Source of the DNA: Sinotaia quadrata
Lineage: Eukaryota; Mollusca; Gastropoda; Architaenioglossa; Viviparidae
DNA length: 64,000 bases
NCBI GenBank assembly: GCA_028829895.1
Contig: CM054179.1
Coordinates: 57,605,891-57,669,890 of the forward strand
Direction: 5' to 3'
Shown here: piece by piece, positions 23,801 to 36,431 of the stretch
How the letters are laid out: the number at the start of each line of letters is the position of its first letter
How positions within the stretch are numbered: the first letter of the stretch is position 1
Made by a program: the position numbers and the translations under genes
Notes under the pieces: model-generated
What the model saw: the letters and a program-made list of their open reading frames with translations, nothing else
Told to the model about the DNA's origin: nothing
The model's database searches: none

Positions 23801-26677
23801 GATGATAGGCACCAAAATGTGGTACTGAATTCATCAGTAGAAATGATAAATACTTAAATGTAATACTGAATTTTCAATAATAAAGGAAGAAAATTCATTT
23901 AAACATCATATTTTGTTAATTTTTAGCATTGATTCATTAAAATATGTTTATTGATATTATTTTTACTAATGAATCATTTGTGTTTGCTTGTTTCAGCACA
24001 ACCTTTGTTGTGACAATTGTCATTCACATGTTGCATTAACTCTCAACCTGATGCACTATAATGGCAGCACAAGCTGGAACATGATAAAACTCTGCTTTCT
24101 GATCCTTCTTCATGGAAAACATGTCAGGTAGGCTTGAGCTGTGACTAGGGCCTAAACATTATGTTTGTAAACATGCTAATATATTTTAAAGCATATATTT
24201 ATTTTTTTAAAGGTGCTGATTTGTGTTAGATAAATTATCTTTACAGACTAAAGATGAAACTGTAATCATTGATTAAGTTAAAGGTATTTGTATCTACATT
24301 AATTGGAAATGATATGAAAATATCTGCTTTGAGAATAAATGGGGATACGGTTGTGTAACAGTCTTTTATCAGTTTTAACCTACCTAATAACAGCAGCATA
24401 AAACTTGTTATAATTTGTTTGACAAACATCAGATGTCATGTAATTTTAATATTATTGAAACAACTTTTTGTTTATATTCTTTCTCTAATTCCATATGACT
24501 GTGTTTTTGTCTTGATCATCATTTTGTGATTGTCATTTTCAGTTTTCCTTCAAACTTTATTTGTGTTTCATAAAATTATGAAAAAATTGATATTTCTTGA
24601 TATCCTTTAAATTAAACACTCTTTTGATTAGGAAAAAATAGAATAAGATAAATGATTGCAACTTATGTCTTTAATAATTTAGGTATGTTTTAATGATTTT
24701 TTTTTTTTCTAGTTTAGAAATAATTTGACTATGTTGACTATAAAAGCATTGAACATGGTGAACAGTGTTAACAATGATTCAGTCTTGTCTAATGATAGTG
24801 AGTGTTAAACCATATATCTATTAAGAATTGTCAAGTCTTTATCAAATTAAATTTTACAGTTTTTTCTAGTGGAACTGTCATACAGTAAACTCTTAACATT
24901 GCATATTTAACTTTAACAGTTTCCCATATTTCTAGCTAATATTAATGATAAAACTCTTTTGAGCAACTATTTCCCTTTTCTTCGTTACTTTCAGCAGCTA
25001 TTTGTCCTTATCAGCCTCTTGAGCTCTACTTTCTTGTCTTGTTAGTTTCAACAGCTATTTGTCCTTATCAGCCTCTTGAGCTCTACTTTCTTGTCTTGTT
25101 AGTTTCAACAGCTATTTGTCCTTGTCAACCTCTTGAGCTCTACTTTCTTGTCTTGTTAGTTTCAACAGCTATTTGTCCTTGTCAGCCTCTTGAGCTCTAC
25201 TTTCTTGTCTTGTTAGTTTCAACAGCTATTTGTCCTTGTCAGCCTCTTGAGCTCTACTTTCTTGTCTTGTTAGTTTCAACAGCAATTTGTCCTTGTCAGC
25301 CTCTTGAGCTCTACTTTCTTGTCTTGAACTTTCAGCAGCCTTTTATCTTTGTCAACTGCTTGAACTCTACTTTCTTGTCTTGAACTTTCAGCAGCCTTTT
25401 GTCTTTGTCAGCCTCTTGTCTTGTTACTTTCAACAGCTATTTGTCCTTGTCAGCCACTTGAGTTCTACTTTCTTGTCTTGAACTTTCAGCAGCTATTTGT
25501 CCTAGTCAGCCTCTTGAGCTCTACTCTCTTGTCTTGAACTTTCAGCAGCCTTTTGTCCATCTTTATTAGCTCTTGAGCTCTACTCTCTTGAACTTTCAGC
25601 AGCCTTTTGTCCATTTTTATCAGCCTCTTGAGCTCTACTCTCTTGTCTTGAACTTTCAGCAGCCTTTTGTCCATCTTTATTAGCTCTTGAGCTCTACTCT
25701 CTTGAACTTTCAGCAGCCTTTTGTCCATTTTTATCAGCCTCTTGAGCTCTACTCTCTTGTCTTGAACTTTCAGCAGCCTTTTGTCCATCTTTATTAGCTC
25801 TCGAGCTCTACTCTCTTGAACTTTCAGCAGCCTTTTGTCCATTTTTATCAGCCTCTTGAGCTCTACTCTCTTGTCTTGTTACTTTCACCAGCTTTTTGTC
25901 CTTCTTTATCATCCTCATGAGCTTTCATTATTCTGCTACCTTTTGTTCACTGTTATTTTCAGCAGCTTTTGTCCTTCACTACCATCTCTAGGAACTTATT
26001 CCTGACATTCTTTTTTCATCTTGAATAATTTGGGATCTGTATTTCACAATGGTAGATATAAACTGGAAACTAATGATAGTATTTGTATTCACCAAAAGTC
26101 AATGTCACAAAATATGAAATTATTGAAATATTGCACATTTTTCTTGACTAATTTATGGGTATTGTACTGTTAGCACTGCATTGACACTTCAAGGAGCAGT
26201 ACATCATTGAATTCATGTATATGTAAATGTACTTTTAGCTGGTGTTAAATGATGTACCTCACATTTCTAGATTTTAATGAGTGCATAATAGTCATTTAGT
26301 GCTAAGTTTCTTATGTTTTATTTTTGCTTAAAAATTAAATATTTTGTAATTTATTGCCTAAGTATTTGTGAATGTTGAGAAATAATTTTTTTATTTTAGC
26401 TCAGATTGCAGAAGTGATTATTTGGAGTGCAGTAAATATATTCAATATTTTTGTGAAATAATTCCTGGTCAAACAACTTTTAAATATAAAAGTGAAGCAT
26501 GAGGAATTATAAACAACTTACATAGTATATAAACTGTATATATACTCAATGATTATCACTGTCACTTTATTATTTTTATTTTTGTTTTACAGTTTTTGTG
26601 GAGCTATGAAGCAGTGGTTGCCTTTCCTTATTATCGTGGGCATTATTACAACTGTTGTGTTGACTACACAGCTTTGA
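17899..26677 (+). CDS. TMEM222: TMEM222 (DUF778/RTE1-related transmembrane protein), complete
   Basis: Six coding exons: 17,899-18,062; 21,251-21,335; 22,731-22,762; 22,883-22,976; 23,997-24,127; 26,593-26,677. All junctions are GT/AG and the phases agree, giving 591 nt and a 196-residue protein (human TMEM222 has 208). Conserved blocks are RFPHCIVWTPIP (41-52), GHMGI (62-66) with IRDFAGPYYVSEDNMAFG (73-90), YKGHMHNLCCDNCHSHVAL (121-139), and two hydrophobic segments at about 153-170 and 177-194, the second at the C terminus. The family includes plant RTE1, a Golgi/ER regulator of ethylene signalling; the animal function is poorly known. The conserved His63 and Cys133 recall permuted papain/LRAT-like folds, which is inference. 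Start: ATGGCGG in good context just before the conserved N terminus. Intron 4 holds a LINE fragment and intron 5 a large minisatellite. Confidence 0.95.
18464..18476. repeat. Poly-G tract in TMEM222 intron 1
   Basis: Thirteen consecutive G residues, which could form an intermolecular G-quadruplex and is likely length-variable. Confidence 0.85.
18480..21240. other. TMEM222 intron 1, no further feature
   Basis: AT-rich intron sequence. I see no alternative exon or mobile element. A minus-strand ORF of 82 codons at 20,234-20,482 has no recognisable similarity. Confidence 0.5.
23205..23690 (-). pseudogene. Degenerate LINE RNase H domain fragment in TMEM222 intron 4
   Basis: Read on the minus strand from about 23,685 the frame gives KIYIDGSK, then (after a stop) TGVAIHYY, then SILTAELVAIQTALSQLN, then LILTNS, and further on ILQWIPSHKNKMGNETADKG. 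This is the RNase H domain of an I/Jockey-type LINE: Asp in IDGSK, Glu in AEL, Asp normally in TDS (here Asn), and Asp in ETADKG. Several stops interrupt it. After ADKGAK the frame continues K-stop-GTKQG, paralleling YGSKQG of the copy near 17.8 kb, so both come from one family. Plus-strand ORFs over this segment are shadows. Confidence 0.75.
23690..23885. repeat. About 46-bp tandem repeat, about 4 copies
   Basis: Units containing AAAATGTGGTA, TTATCAGTA and GATAATAG-like words recur four times directly beside the LINE fragment. Confidence 0.75.
24985..25930. repeat. Large minisatellite in TMEM222 intron 5 with higher-order structure
   Basis: The first part (about 24,990-25,380) repeats a 57-bp unit (TTTCAACAGCTATTTGTCC, TTGTCAGCCTCTTGAGCTC, TACTTTCTTGTCTTG). 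The later part (about 25,490-25,870) alternates two variant units, one with GTCCATCTTTATTAGCTC and one with GTCCATTTTTATCAGCC, giving a higher-order repeat of about 105 bp. Unit lengths divisible by three produce long ORFs on both strands that are repeat artefacts. Confidence 0.92.
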
Positions 26678-26770
26678 ACACAACTGTTAAATATATCTGA
26701 TATTTCTCAACACAAGTTAACATATATTTATGGATTTTATTTGACAAAAGAATAGAAATTGTATAAATAC

Positions 26771-26776
26771 AATAAA
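26771..26776 (+). terminator. TMEM222 candidate polyadenylation signal
   Basis: AATAAA lies 94 bp after the TMEM222 stop. It is the first good hexamer, but others follow in this AT-rich DNA. Confidence 0.4.
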
Positions 26777-26783
26777 CATTGGA

Positions 26784-29700
26784 ATAGAGGCAACCCTTCA
26801 GTGATTGATAATTGGAAATAATGATACATCCATACAATTTTAACTGACGCCTCGCTTTAATGTAAGAAAATATATCTGTGCTCATTCCATAAAATGGATA
26901 TTATGTATTTTAACTTTTACTCTTCACGAGTCTCATTGCTCTTGTTGTACTGTGGATGCCCATTTTTATACCTTGTTTATGCCAATCTTTTTTATTTTTC
27001 TTCTTGTCTGAAAAGTTGTCTGGCTAAATGAAAACAATAATTATTTTATATAACAACCCATAAAGCAGAATGTGTGATTTTGAAATTGAAAGTTCAAATA
27101 GATTTTATGTATAAAAACTTGGTCGTATTGTGTAAAATTGAGATTTTATTAACCACAATAATTCAGATGATTGTTTTTCACAAATTTAGTATTATTAAAT
27201 TTTCAGAAACATTTGTATTTTTAAAAAAAACAATTTAAGAGGTTTTTGGCATGAGATTTTTGTCTTATAAAGAGTACATCTTCTTAAGAATAAAGCCTTT
27301 AACCACATTCCAAAGTACTATTAGCACTGCATTAGGCCTGTTCCCAGTAAACTGTACTTAAAAAGAAAGTATTGAAGAAACTTTTGACATATTGCAGAAA
27401 AATTGCTAGGATTTTTTCTTTATAAATACTTTATACATCTTATACAAAGTATCTTCATTTACACTACATATACTTGAAATAAATGGGAACATCTTTCATT
27501 CATCTCTCTTGTTATAGGATATCTTAGTTAGGTAGGTAAAATTTCATGTGCATGGTGAACAGTTCAGAATTTTTCTTTGATATTCACTTGTCCACTGAGT
27601 TCACATACAGGCATAGTAGGTTCACACATCTGCATTTTAATAGGTGCTCTAATTTGACTATCATTTTAAGTTAGTCACACATGTTCTGCACACTCATGTG
27701 AATGAAAACTTTATTAACCCATGAACAAGTGATTCTACATTGTATCAAACCTTCTGTATTGGATCAATGATGTACTGTAAATCTTTTTTGTTTGACAGAA
27801 TATCATTGATGCCATTGCAGGACTTAAGAACAGCCAAGTGCTATGGGTAATTCATTAATTTTTTTCTGTATCAAGTTATATTGATGTCATTGCAGAACTT
27901 AAGAGCAACCAAGTGATACAAGTAACTCATTAAATTTTTTCTATATCAAACTATCATAGATGTCATTGCAGAATTTAAAAGCAGCCAAGTTGGCAAATGT
28001 TATGAATAACTTGTTTCTCTATCAGATATTCATTGATGCCATTGAAGAACTTAAGAGCAACCAAGTGTTATGAGTAACTCATTTAACATTTTTTTTATAT
28101 AAAACTATCGAGGTCATTGCAGGACCTAAGAGCAGCCAAGTGTAATAAGCAACTAGTTTAATTATTTTATATCAAACTATTTATTATTGATGTCACCTCT
28201 GAGCATTAAATATACGAATAATCAAAGATAAAGAATTCAAGATATCTAAGGATGAATGTGTAGATGAAAATAATAGATTACGGTTTTGATGTTTTGAATT
28301 TTCTTTTCCTTGTCTCTGCTTTTGTAATGTATTTTACTTGACTGTTGACATTTCATTAAGGGAACTGGCAGATAGCAGCAGGAAATGAAAACACATTTTC
28401 CTTCTACAATGCCTACAGCTTGCAAGAAAGACTTAATTTTTAGAGTAAATTTTATAACATTTTGAGTCCCAGCGGTCATTTTTCAGAAAATAAATGATAA
28501 ACTGGAGAATGTCTATATTTTGTTAAAGGAATGTATTTTATTGATAAAGAAATCTGCTTGTAATTGGAGTGGAAGAATGTTACCATCATATTTGATATTG
28601 TGCATTAAATGCAACCTTCTTTGAAATTATAATTTACACCAGCTGTGTAATAATTCATACTAATGATACTAAGAAAACTAATAATTCATACTAATGATAC
28701 AAGAAAAAGTCCATTAAGTGCATGATTATAAAAGTTCTATGGAAGACAATTGTTTTTTAGAAACATATGAAATGGTTGGCTGTTACTCTTGGTGTTTAAC
28801 ACTTGTAGATAAATAATAAGTTGGAAAGTTGAAAAAATGTGATTGAGAATTTATAGTATATGTACATGCTTTCATTTGAACAGATTTCTTCTTTATTCTC
28901 CTTTGTAATTCATTAATAGATTATTTTTAGGCATCTAAATTTGAGGGGATTATGATTCTGCAGTAAATATATAAGATGTATATTCTTTTTAGGGAGCACA
29001 ATTCTGCTGGTGTGTAATAGTGTCTTTTATGTCTTCAGAAAATAAGTAAGGGTGTTTATAATAATGTGCCTTCAATTTGGTCTTTGTGGTAAACTGTATA
29101 ATAAAGTTATAAGAATAATTTAGAGAGCAAAAGCTACTTCTTATATGCAAAATTATAACTAAGTGAAACACACTGGGTAAAGCATCCCTTAACAAAAGTG
29201 ACTGTTTTACTTAGGTAACTATCTATGCAAAGTTTAGATTATTTAATTAAAGTATCATATTATTGCCTAATAAGCTTTGTATATTTTTCTTTTGCTTAAC
29301 TGATAACAAGTGGTCAACTACACAATTTTTGTAGAGTGGTAACATTTTTCATTATTCAGTTTGAAAAAAGATAAAGGTGCACATTATATTTTTATTTCCA
29401 TTATTTGTAGAAAATAGCATGAACTGAAGTAAAAATGCATTCCTAATAGTTTCTGTAGATTTAAAACAAATATTCAGAGATATCAAGGATCTAACTTTTT
29501 ATTTTCCATAAATTTACAAGAGATATGCAGAGATAAGTAAACACAGTGTCACTTTTCAGTGGTGTATACTGAAGTGGATTTATTCATTCTTTCAAAATGC
29601 AAACATTCTCTTAAAAGTCTATTTTCTTTTGTTTGTATTGTTACTGAAATCTGTCTGTTGATCTCAGTTTTTAGTGTTTACAATATTCTCTCAGACCTCT

Positions 29701-32466
29701 GCTTAATAACTTTTGATAGTTGCATCACCTAACTCCATTGCTTGTTTCAGGAATATTATAATTTTAATTCCAGATTAGAAGCCAAAACTGTATAAAATTG
29801 TTTTGTCATTGTCAGTAGGTGTATAATGTTCTAGTTGTGAATAAAAATGAGGAAAATATCTGTGCTTGTTCACTGCACTTTCTGTGTTAAATATTATTCT
29901 GGAATCATTAACTTTGTACCCATAATAGAGCAGTACTTGATAGCTGTATGTTCAGTAATAATAATTTGTATGGTACTGCACAATGTTGCTGCTTCAACGT
30001 ACTACTTTATTTCAAATTTTAATTTTACAAACTACTTAATATTTATTTTATATTTTCTTCTGTTTTATAATTACATTGTCTTAGTTTGAAGCCACTTTAT
30101 ATTTGTTTAGATTAGAATAGGTCATATTAAGTGGAGCCCTTAAGTTTTTTTGTCATTTAGCACCCTTTGGCACCTGTTTATAGATGTATCTGTACTAAAA
30201 TTCCATTTGATCTCTGTCTTCTTTAGTCTGTATTATCAGAAAACTCCCTTTCATTCTCAGTTTTTCGGTGTTTACTGACATTGAAAACTGTTTCATTAGT
30301 TTATATTTTCATTAAAACTCTGTCTTTATTCAAGGAATATTTTTAGTACATGATAAATGTTGAACATTACAAAATTGAGGTTTTCATGAATTAATAAATG
30401 ATATTTTGTGACTTTCATTTTCATTTAAAAATTGTAAATTCCATCTGTTAATATTCTAATGTTCATTTTGTGATTGTGTATATGTTTAGTTTTTTGTATA
30501 AATATACTGATATTGTTTTGTGATATTTTGAATTATTGTTATACTTTGAGATAGTTTGAATGCATTGGTTGAATGTTTGTAAAAATCTTGTCTACAAGAA
30601 TTTTAAGTTATAAAATTGTAGTTGATATTTTTCTTGTTAAAAAATGTCCAATTTTAGATAAGTAATTCATTGTTTTTCTTTCTTTTTCATTTTAATATTT
30701 TAACTGAATGCAATTGAACAGTTTATGTAATTTTATTACTTAGTTTTATTTTTTAATATTTCTTAAATTTTTGTTTGTTTGTAAACAGTTATGTTGAAAA
30801 TTATATTTAATTTTAAATTATTTCACTGAATTAAATGCAAAATTATTACTATTTTGTGTGTTAACTTTTGTATCATCAATTTAATAATTTCATTAAATAA
30901 TCATATGTATTCATTTATTTAGGTATTCATGAAACATGCATATATACAAACAGATTTCTATGTTTTAAGATTCATGGATTCCTTTTTATTTACTTTTTGC
31001 TTTATAAAAAAAAAAAAAAAGTGGAAAGAAAAATAATTGAGCACATTGTCAGTTTCAATTAACTAAAATAGGTTAGTGTAAAATGTTGATCACTCTAATA
31101 AACAGTTTCCATCAAGGGGACAACAGAAGTAGAATTGTAGAACCTGAGTGGTTTGGTCAAAATTGAAACAAACTCAGAAAAATATAATGTAAAAGTATAT
31201 ATGTGTGTGATGTTTTGCTCTGAGATGGGCAAGATGTTAATTCTTCACCACTCCAGGCTGCCTGTAACCTTAGGCTAATCCCCAAAACACACCTTCTGGC
31301 TGGCCACACATACTAGAAAGACGAATGATAGATAATGTAGAAAAGAAGAGTAATAGTTCTAGAAGATAGCTTGAGCCCCTTGACACATACAGCCAGGATA
31401 GTAAGTAAATACAGGTTAGACTACAGCATATAACATGTGAGTCATACTAAAACGACTGGTCTAAGTATCAACAATAAATGTATTCAACAAGAAATAACAT
31501 AAGATAGCATGTTTACATATAGTGAATAGTTCAACAGTTACAATTAGAGTTTATAAAAAGAGTGAATACTACAGGTTAGGGGTGCCCTAAAGCCAGTATC
31601 TGAGAGCCTGCAACTGCCTAACATTTGTTATTCATCACTCCAGTTTTATCAAAGCGGTTTTCATCTCACAAATTTAATTATAATTATATAACTATTCTTT
31701 AAAAAATTTAAAAATGAATTACTTCTTACAGTTGATTTCAAATGAATGCAGTTTCTTTAATTACTGGTAATAAACTATTATTCATTACATTACCTAACTA
31801 TAAGATTATTCGGGAAGAAACTAATAAACCACATATCTTCATTTCTGCTCTTTTTCAACATATACTTTGTCTATGTTCATGATTGTTTATCATAGTCCTA
31901 AGCATTAGTAGTTAAATACCTTATATATTTTCTTTGTAAACTTGTTTAGATTTCATTCATAAAACCTCTATTTGATTCCCCTGATGCTTGGGTCTAGTTG
32001 AATTTAGAATCACAAATTATCAGCAGGGTTTGGCAATGCTAGTAGAGGTCCAGTCCAAAGGCAATTTTTTAAAACTCTTGGGATATTAATATTTTTATTT
32101 TAAACAATCTGGAAATGACTCCCTTAAGAAAAACTTGAGAACCTAATAAGGCAATTATTTTCTATCTTATCTTTAATAAATGTATACAGATACAGTTGTT
32201 TGCATGGAACACTAAAAAATACAATTCACCAGAAGCTAATAAATAAGAACTCATTGATGTCATGACTGAACTCTTTGTAGTTAATCACTGTGATGTAATT
32301 CAACCAGCACAGATTTATTTTGCCTCTTAGTAACTTTTTATTTTTTAATGTGAGTGGATCTTTCAGCAACCGGAGGACTTTTACCTTGCTACAACCAGAG
32401 GGAAAAAATTGTAAACCCCTTTCTTTCTTCCTCCTCTTGACTTTACTATCATGTAAATCTGTATTC
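26784..32466. other. Intergenic AT-rich region downstream of TMEM222
   Basis: No gene is recognised. It contains an array of about 75-bp units at 27,790-28,190 and an A-run at about 31,006-31,020. A less AT-rich block at 31,200-31,640 could be an old unclassified repeat. ORFs up to 80 codons show no recognisable motif. Confidence 0.5.
27790..28190. repeat. About 75-bp tandem repeat, about 5 copies
   Basis: Units containing GATGCCATTGCAGGACTTAA, GAGCAACCAAGTG and a TATCAAACTAT segment recur with moderate divergence. An old array. Confidence 0.8.
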
Positions 32467-32474
32467 ATTTAGAA

Positions 32475-32827
32475 CAGGGGTGGGCAAACTCTGGCCCGCG
32501 GGCCAAACCTGGCACGCGAAGCATTTTTGTTTGGCCCGCCAAGCTATTCACAGTTAACATTGCTTTTGGCCCGCCAAGCTATTCACAGTTATTGCTTTTG
32601 GCCCGCCAAGCAATTCACAGTTATTCCTTTGGCCCGCAAGGCAAAAGTCACTAAAACAAATGGGCGTTGTTTTATGCTGTCAAACAGCCAAGGCTACATG
32701 TAATTACTTTTGTTCTCATTTTATATTCTGAACTTGCTGGACTTGTGATATTTGGTCGTCTATCTGGCCCGCGAAGTGTTCCAACAATTTTATCTGGCCC
32801 GCGGTCTCAAAAGTTTGCCCGCCCCTG
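32475..32827. mobile_element. hAT-type MITE (353 bp) with 8-bp target duplication
   Basis: The 5' end CAGGGGTGGGCAAACT and the 3' end AGTTTGCCCGCCCCTG are terminal inverted repeats with a single mismatch. The element is flanked by identical 8-bp duplications atttagaa (32,467-32,474 and 32,828-32,835), which is diagnostic of the hAT superfamily. There is no transposase, so it is non-autonomous. Inside, a unit of about 36-41 bp containing TTGGCCCGCCAAGC and TATTCACAGTTA repeats three to four times (32,530-32,640). Its GC and CpG content stands out from the surroundings, and the intact ends and duplication suggest a fairly recent insertion. Confidence 0.93.
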
Positions 32828-32835
32828 ATTTAGAA

Positions 32836-35600
32836 CATGTGAGTTGGTTCTAAGAATATCACATGAAGTGAAGAATTATCTCACCTTTATTAAAGTTAGT
32901 CTTTGACCTTCATAACTGCTCATTTCTTGTTTCATATGGAAAATACAAATCAACCTTACTGACAATGCAGAAAAACTTAATCTGTTCACATGTTACTTTT
33001 TGTTGCCACTCTTGTCTTGATGGTGTATCTTTATATATACTGTGTTATGCAAACATAGAATCACTACCTATGTATTATTAGTCTTAGATCTATGTACTGT
33101 TTACTTCAACATTTAAGCAGTTTCTACATTAAATTCAGTCTATATGTCTGGCTTTGATTCCTAGTCTGACCCAAACAAATAGTTGGCATTGTACTCAATC
33201 TAAACCATGCTGTTTGTCCTCTATTCTCACCTAGCAAACCTGTCTCAGAAGACATCATCAGTTGTCTGTCAAGACACCTCAATCTAGGGGAGGAACTGCT
33301 ACTTTGTTTTGCAGGGACTCATAAATACATACTCTCATGATTACTTGTGCTCAGTTAAAAATTCTCAATTTTATATTTATTAGGAATTCCACAGAATAAG
33401 TGTGTTTACATATCTATTGTAGTCATCATTTTTGTCTTTGTTTACTATTTCTGCTTTACTTACCCTTTTTGTTAGTAGGCTCAGGAAATAATAGGCAACA
33501 TAAAAAGTTAATCTGGTTCTTGACTTTTTCTCATCCATTGAGTCTGAATGTGCATGCTGTAGCTAAATGGTTTTCTTTTTTCTTGATCAGATACAAGCAC
33601 TAAAATTATCCTATCACAAACTACAGCTGAACAATATTTTATGTAATGATTTCTACATATATTTATTCTCCATTCCTCAGACAACAGTATTTAAAACACC
33701 CTTTTTTTTTATGTCACCTACCAATACAATTGCTATGTTCCAATTTGGGATTGCATTATTTTCCAAGTTCAGAATTTCATCCTCTTCATCAAAGTTAAAA
33801 ATAGAAATATTATTAAATGAGAAGAAATGTAAATCCTGTTCCATGCATTCTTATAATATGGTAAGTATGCTACATATTCTGAGTAAAGTTTACTTTTTAT
33901 TGTTTTCAGTTTATCACAGATTATGGTTTTGTTTAAGTTTATATTATATATTGATGTAGGACATTTCAATGTTTGATTTTTAATAGAATATTTTACAAGC
34001 TTACATCCTTGTAAATATTTTTAGATTCTCATTCATTATCAGACACTGATTTTATCTTGTTTGGTTTTCTGGTGCAACTTTGTTGAATTAAATTGATTAT
34101 TTCTCTAATATCACTGGGGTTTAACATCAACATTGACCTCAAAGATAACCAATGTAGGTGCTGTTGATTCTTCACTTCTGTGGGATTTTTCTGTGGAATC
34201 TAAAAATAGCTCTACTTAACTTCATGCTTTTACCAGAAGCAAATACAGTACAAAATTAATAACTGGTATAGCCTTAGAACAAAATTATGAATTGAAGCCA
34301 TAGTGTGAATTTTGATAGATTCGTTTGTTCTGTTTTGTTTGGTTCTCACTGATAATTTGGAATTTTCAGTTGTGGTGTAAAGACTTTCTCCTAATTAGAA
34401 ATATCATACATATTCTTTTATCTGTGTGGCATGTGGATGTGAGAGAGAGAGAGAGAAATATATACCAATTTTTATTGTTGTTGTTACATGCATATTTATG
34501 ATGCACTAGATATATTACTATGCAGGCTTAATTATGACATATTCTTCTTTTTACTATAATCAGACATTAGATCTACAGTTAATACAGTTGTGCTTTCAGT
34601 GTTAAGTCAAATATCACTCATAGGCTGTAAACACACATTTTTAGTTTATGAGTCCTAGTAATACACCTCATATTTCTTTTGAATCATTAGTTTTTAATTC
34701 ACTTGCCATTCTGTCTTTGTCTTACAATGTTTAGTCCTTGGTGTTTGGTACCAGACTAAAATAATTTCTCGCATATAACACTGTTTGCCTGCATCATAGT
34801 TGATTAATACAGTAGTTTTTGTCTTTTGATAAATTTGTAATCTGCTAACCTAATGAGAAACTTAGTCACCTATGTTTCATTAGTTTAGGATCTCACGTGC
34901 AAATAGTGTTAGTTTATGAATAAAAAAAAGTACAATATACTTCATTTAACTATGAAGTATTGCTCTACGTTTGCATGTAGACACTTATTAAATGCAAGTA
35001 CTATTACATGTGTGAGGACACACTGAAGAAAATGTATAAATGCACGTAAAACTATATACAATTGTGATGTAAACTATTATGTACAAATTCCTTCCATTTG
35101 CTGTACACCTCGCTGTGCATGGAAATACTATTAACTGTATCCCATTGTGTGCATACATGCAATTTGACCATGGTTTAATTCTGTGCCTTTCTACAAAACT
35201 GTGTACAATGCAAGAGATGTATATTTCAGTGCGTTTATACGACTAAATTTGTCAAACTTGAAGCATTTTTCTAAGAGCTGACAAGACAGTTATTTGAAGA
35301 ATAAATCTAGCTTAAATTAACCGGGTCACGTTCTTAGCACTGCGTTCGTTCTAGTTACATTATCTGTAAAAAGTCATACATTTGTTATTCTTGTTACGAT
35401 GTTTTATTTGCCATAGTTTTATTTCTTTGGGTCAATCCAATTTTTAAAAAAAACTCATTTCATAAAACCTAATGCATAATCTTTAGAATTAACCTGACGT
35501 ATCGATTTATTCTCTTTAGATGAGATCGTGCTGTTGTATGGGTCTTTTTTTAATTTCAAACTATCGCATATCTAAAAATAAACACAGCCATACTTTCGTC
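32836..35600. other. Intergenic region, no feature supported
   Basis: AT-rich sequence with a short GA run near 34,440. ORFs on both strands around 33.4-34.0 kb overlap each other and show no family motif. Confidence 0.5.
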
Positions 35601-36411
35601 ACTTCATTTAAGTAACCAATGACGTTCGCTGTACTAGCGCAATTCGGTCTTCTGCGTGGAAACCATTGTTGTATCATCTAACGACAATAACAACCCTGTC
35701 GTATCAATAGCATATTGGGTTTCTGACTTAAAATGGATGATCCCACCTAAAGAATATTTGGGTCCATGCCAAGATTAGAATTTTCAAAGTAGCAATTTAG
35801 CTTCGACGGAGATTAATGCTGAAATATGTGTAGTCTTCGGGCACTATTGTGATCAACGCATGTCCCTGCACGTTGGCTGTTCAACTTTTGCTCACAGTAA
35901 TGAGAGCGACTGGTACCTGTACGGGTCAGTTGATTTTCATAAGCATAACCATGCTTTTGCGCAGAACAATCGAAATATGCTTATTTATTCAGATTCAGTG
36001 CGGAGTTTATAATCATGTGATCAATTTAAAAGAGTGACGTCTGTCAAATGATGAAGGCAGTGCGTGCTGAGATGTCGGCCTATACGTGATCGCATTTTAT
36101 TATTGTTGAACTCATGTCATTTTAATATAAGCTTGGTGTTAATGATCCTTTTTATGAATAGTTACAGCTGGATTTATGGATAATTCATTTAAAATACTGC
36201 TGGTTGTTTTTATATCAGTTTCATGTGATATATGATATTGTTGATTGACTTTTATTAAACATAAGATAGAAATTGAACATTTGCGCAAAAAGGTGTTTTG
36301 CAAATGTATAATTGTATATTCACAACTGGACAGCCATTTCAGGAGTAATCACATTTTATTTTAAGGAGTTTGCTCAATGCCTTAAAATTCTTCTTCATTT
36401 CTAAATGCTAG
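35600..36411 (+). promoter_or_regulatory. Candidate promoter/5' UTR zone of the unrecognised gene at 36.4 kb
   Basis: CpG content rises here relative to neighbours. A CCAAT box (35,616-35,620) is followed immediately by TGACGT (35,620-35,625), a CRE half-site. An AG acceptor with a pyrimidine-rich lead (TTCTTCATTTCTAAATGCTAG) ends at 36,411, so a separate non-coding first exon is likely in this interval, but I cannot fix its donor. Confidence 0.3.
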
Positions 36412-36431
36412 AATTTAAGAGTTAGACATAA

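Noticed and set aside
25039..25842. ORFs of 114 (plus) and 118 (minus) codons in TMEM222 intron 5
   Set aside because: Both are translations of a minisatellite with a unit length near a multiple of three, inside an intron.
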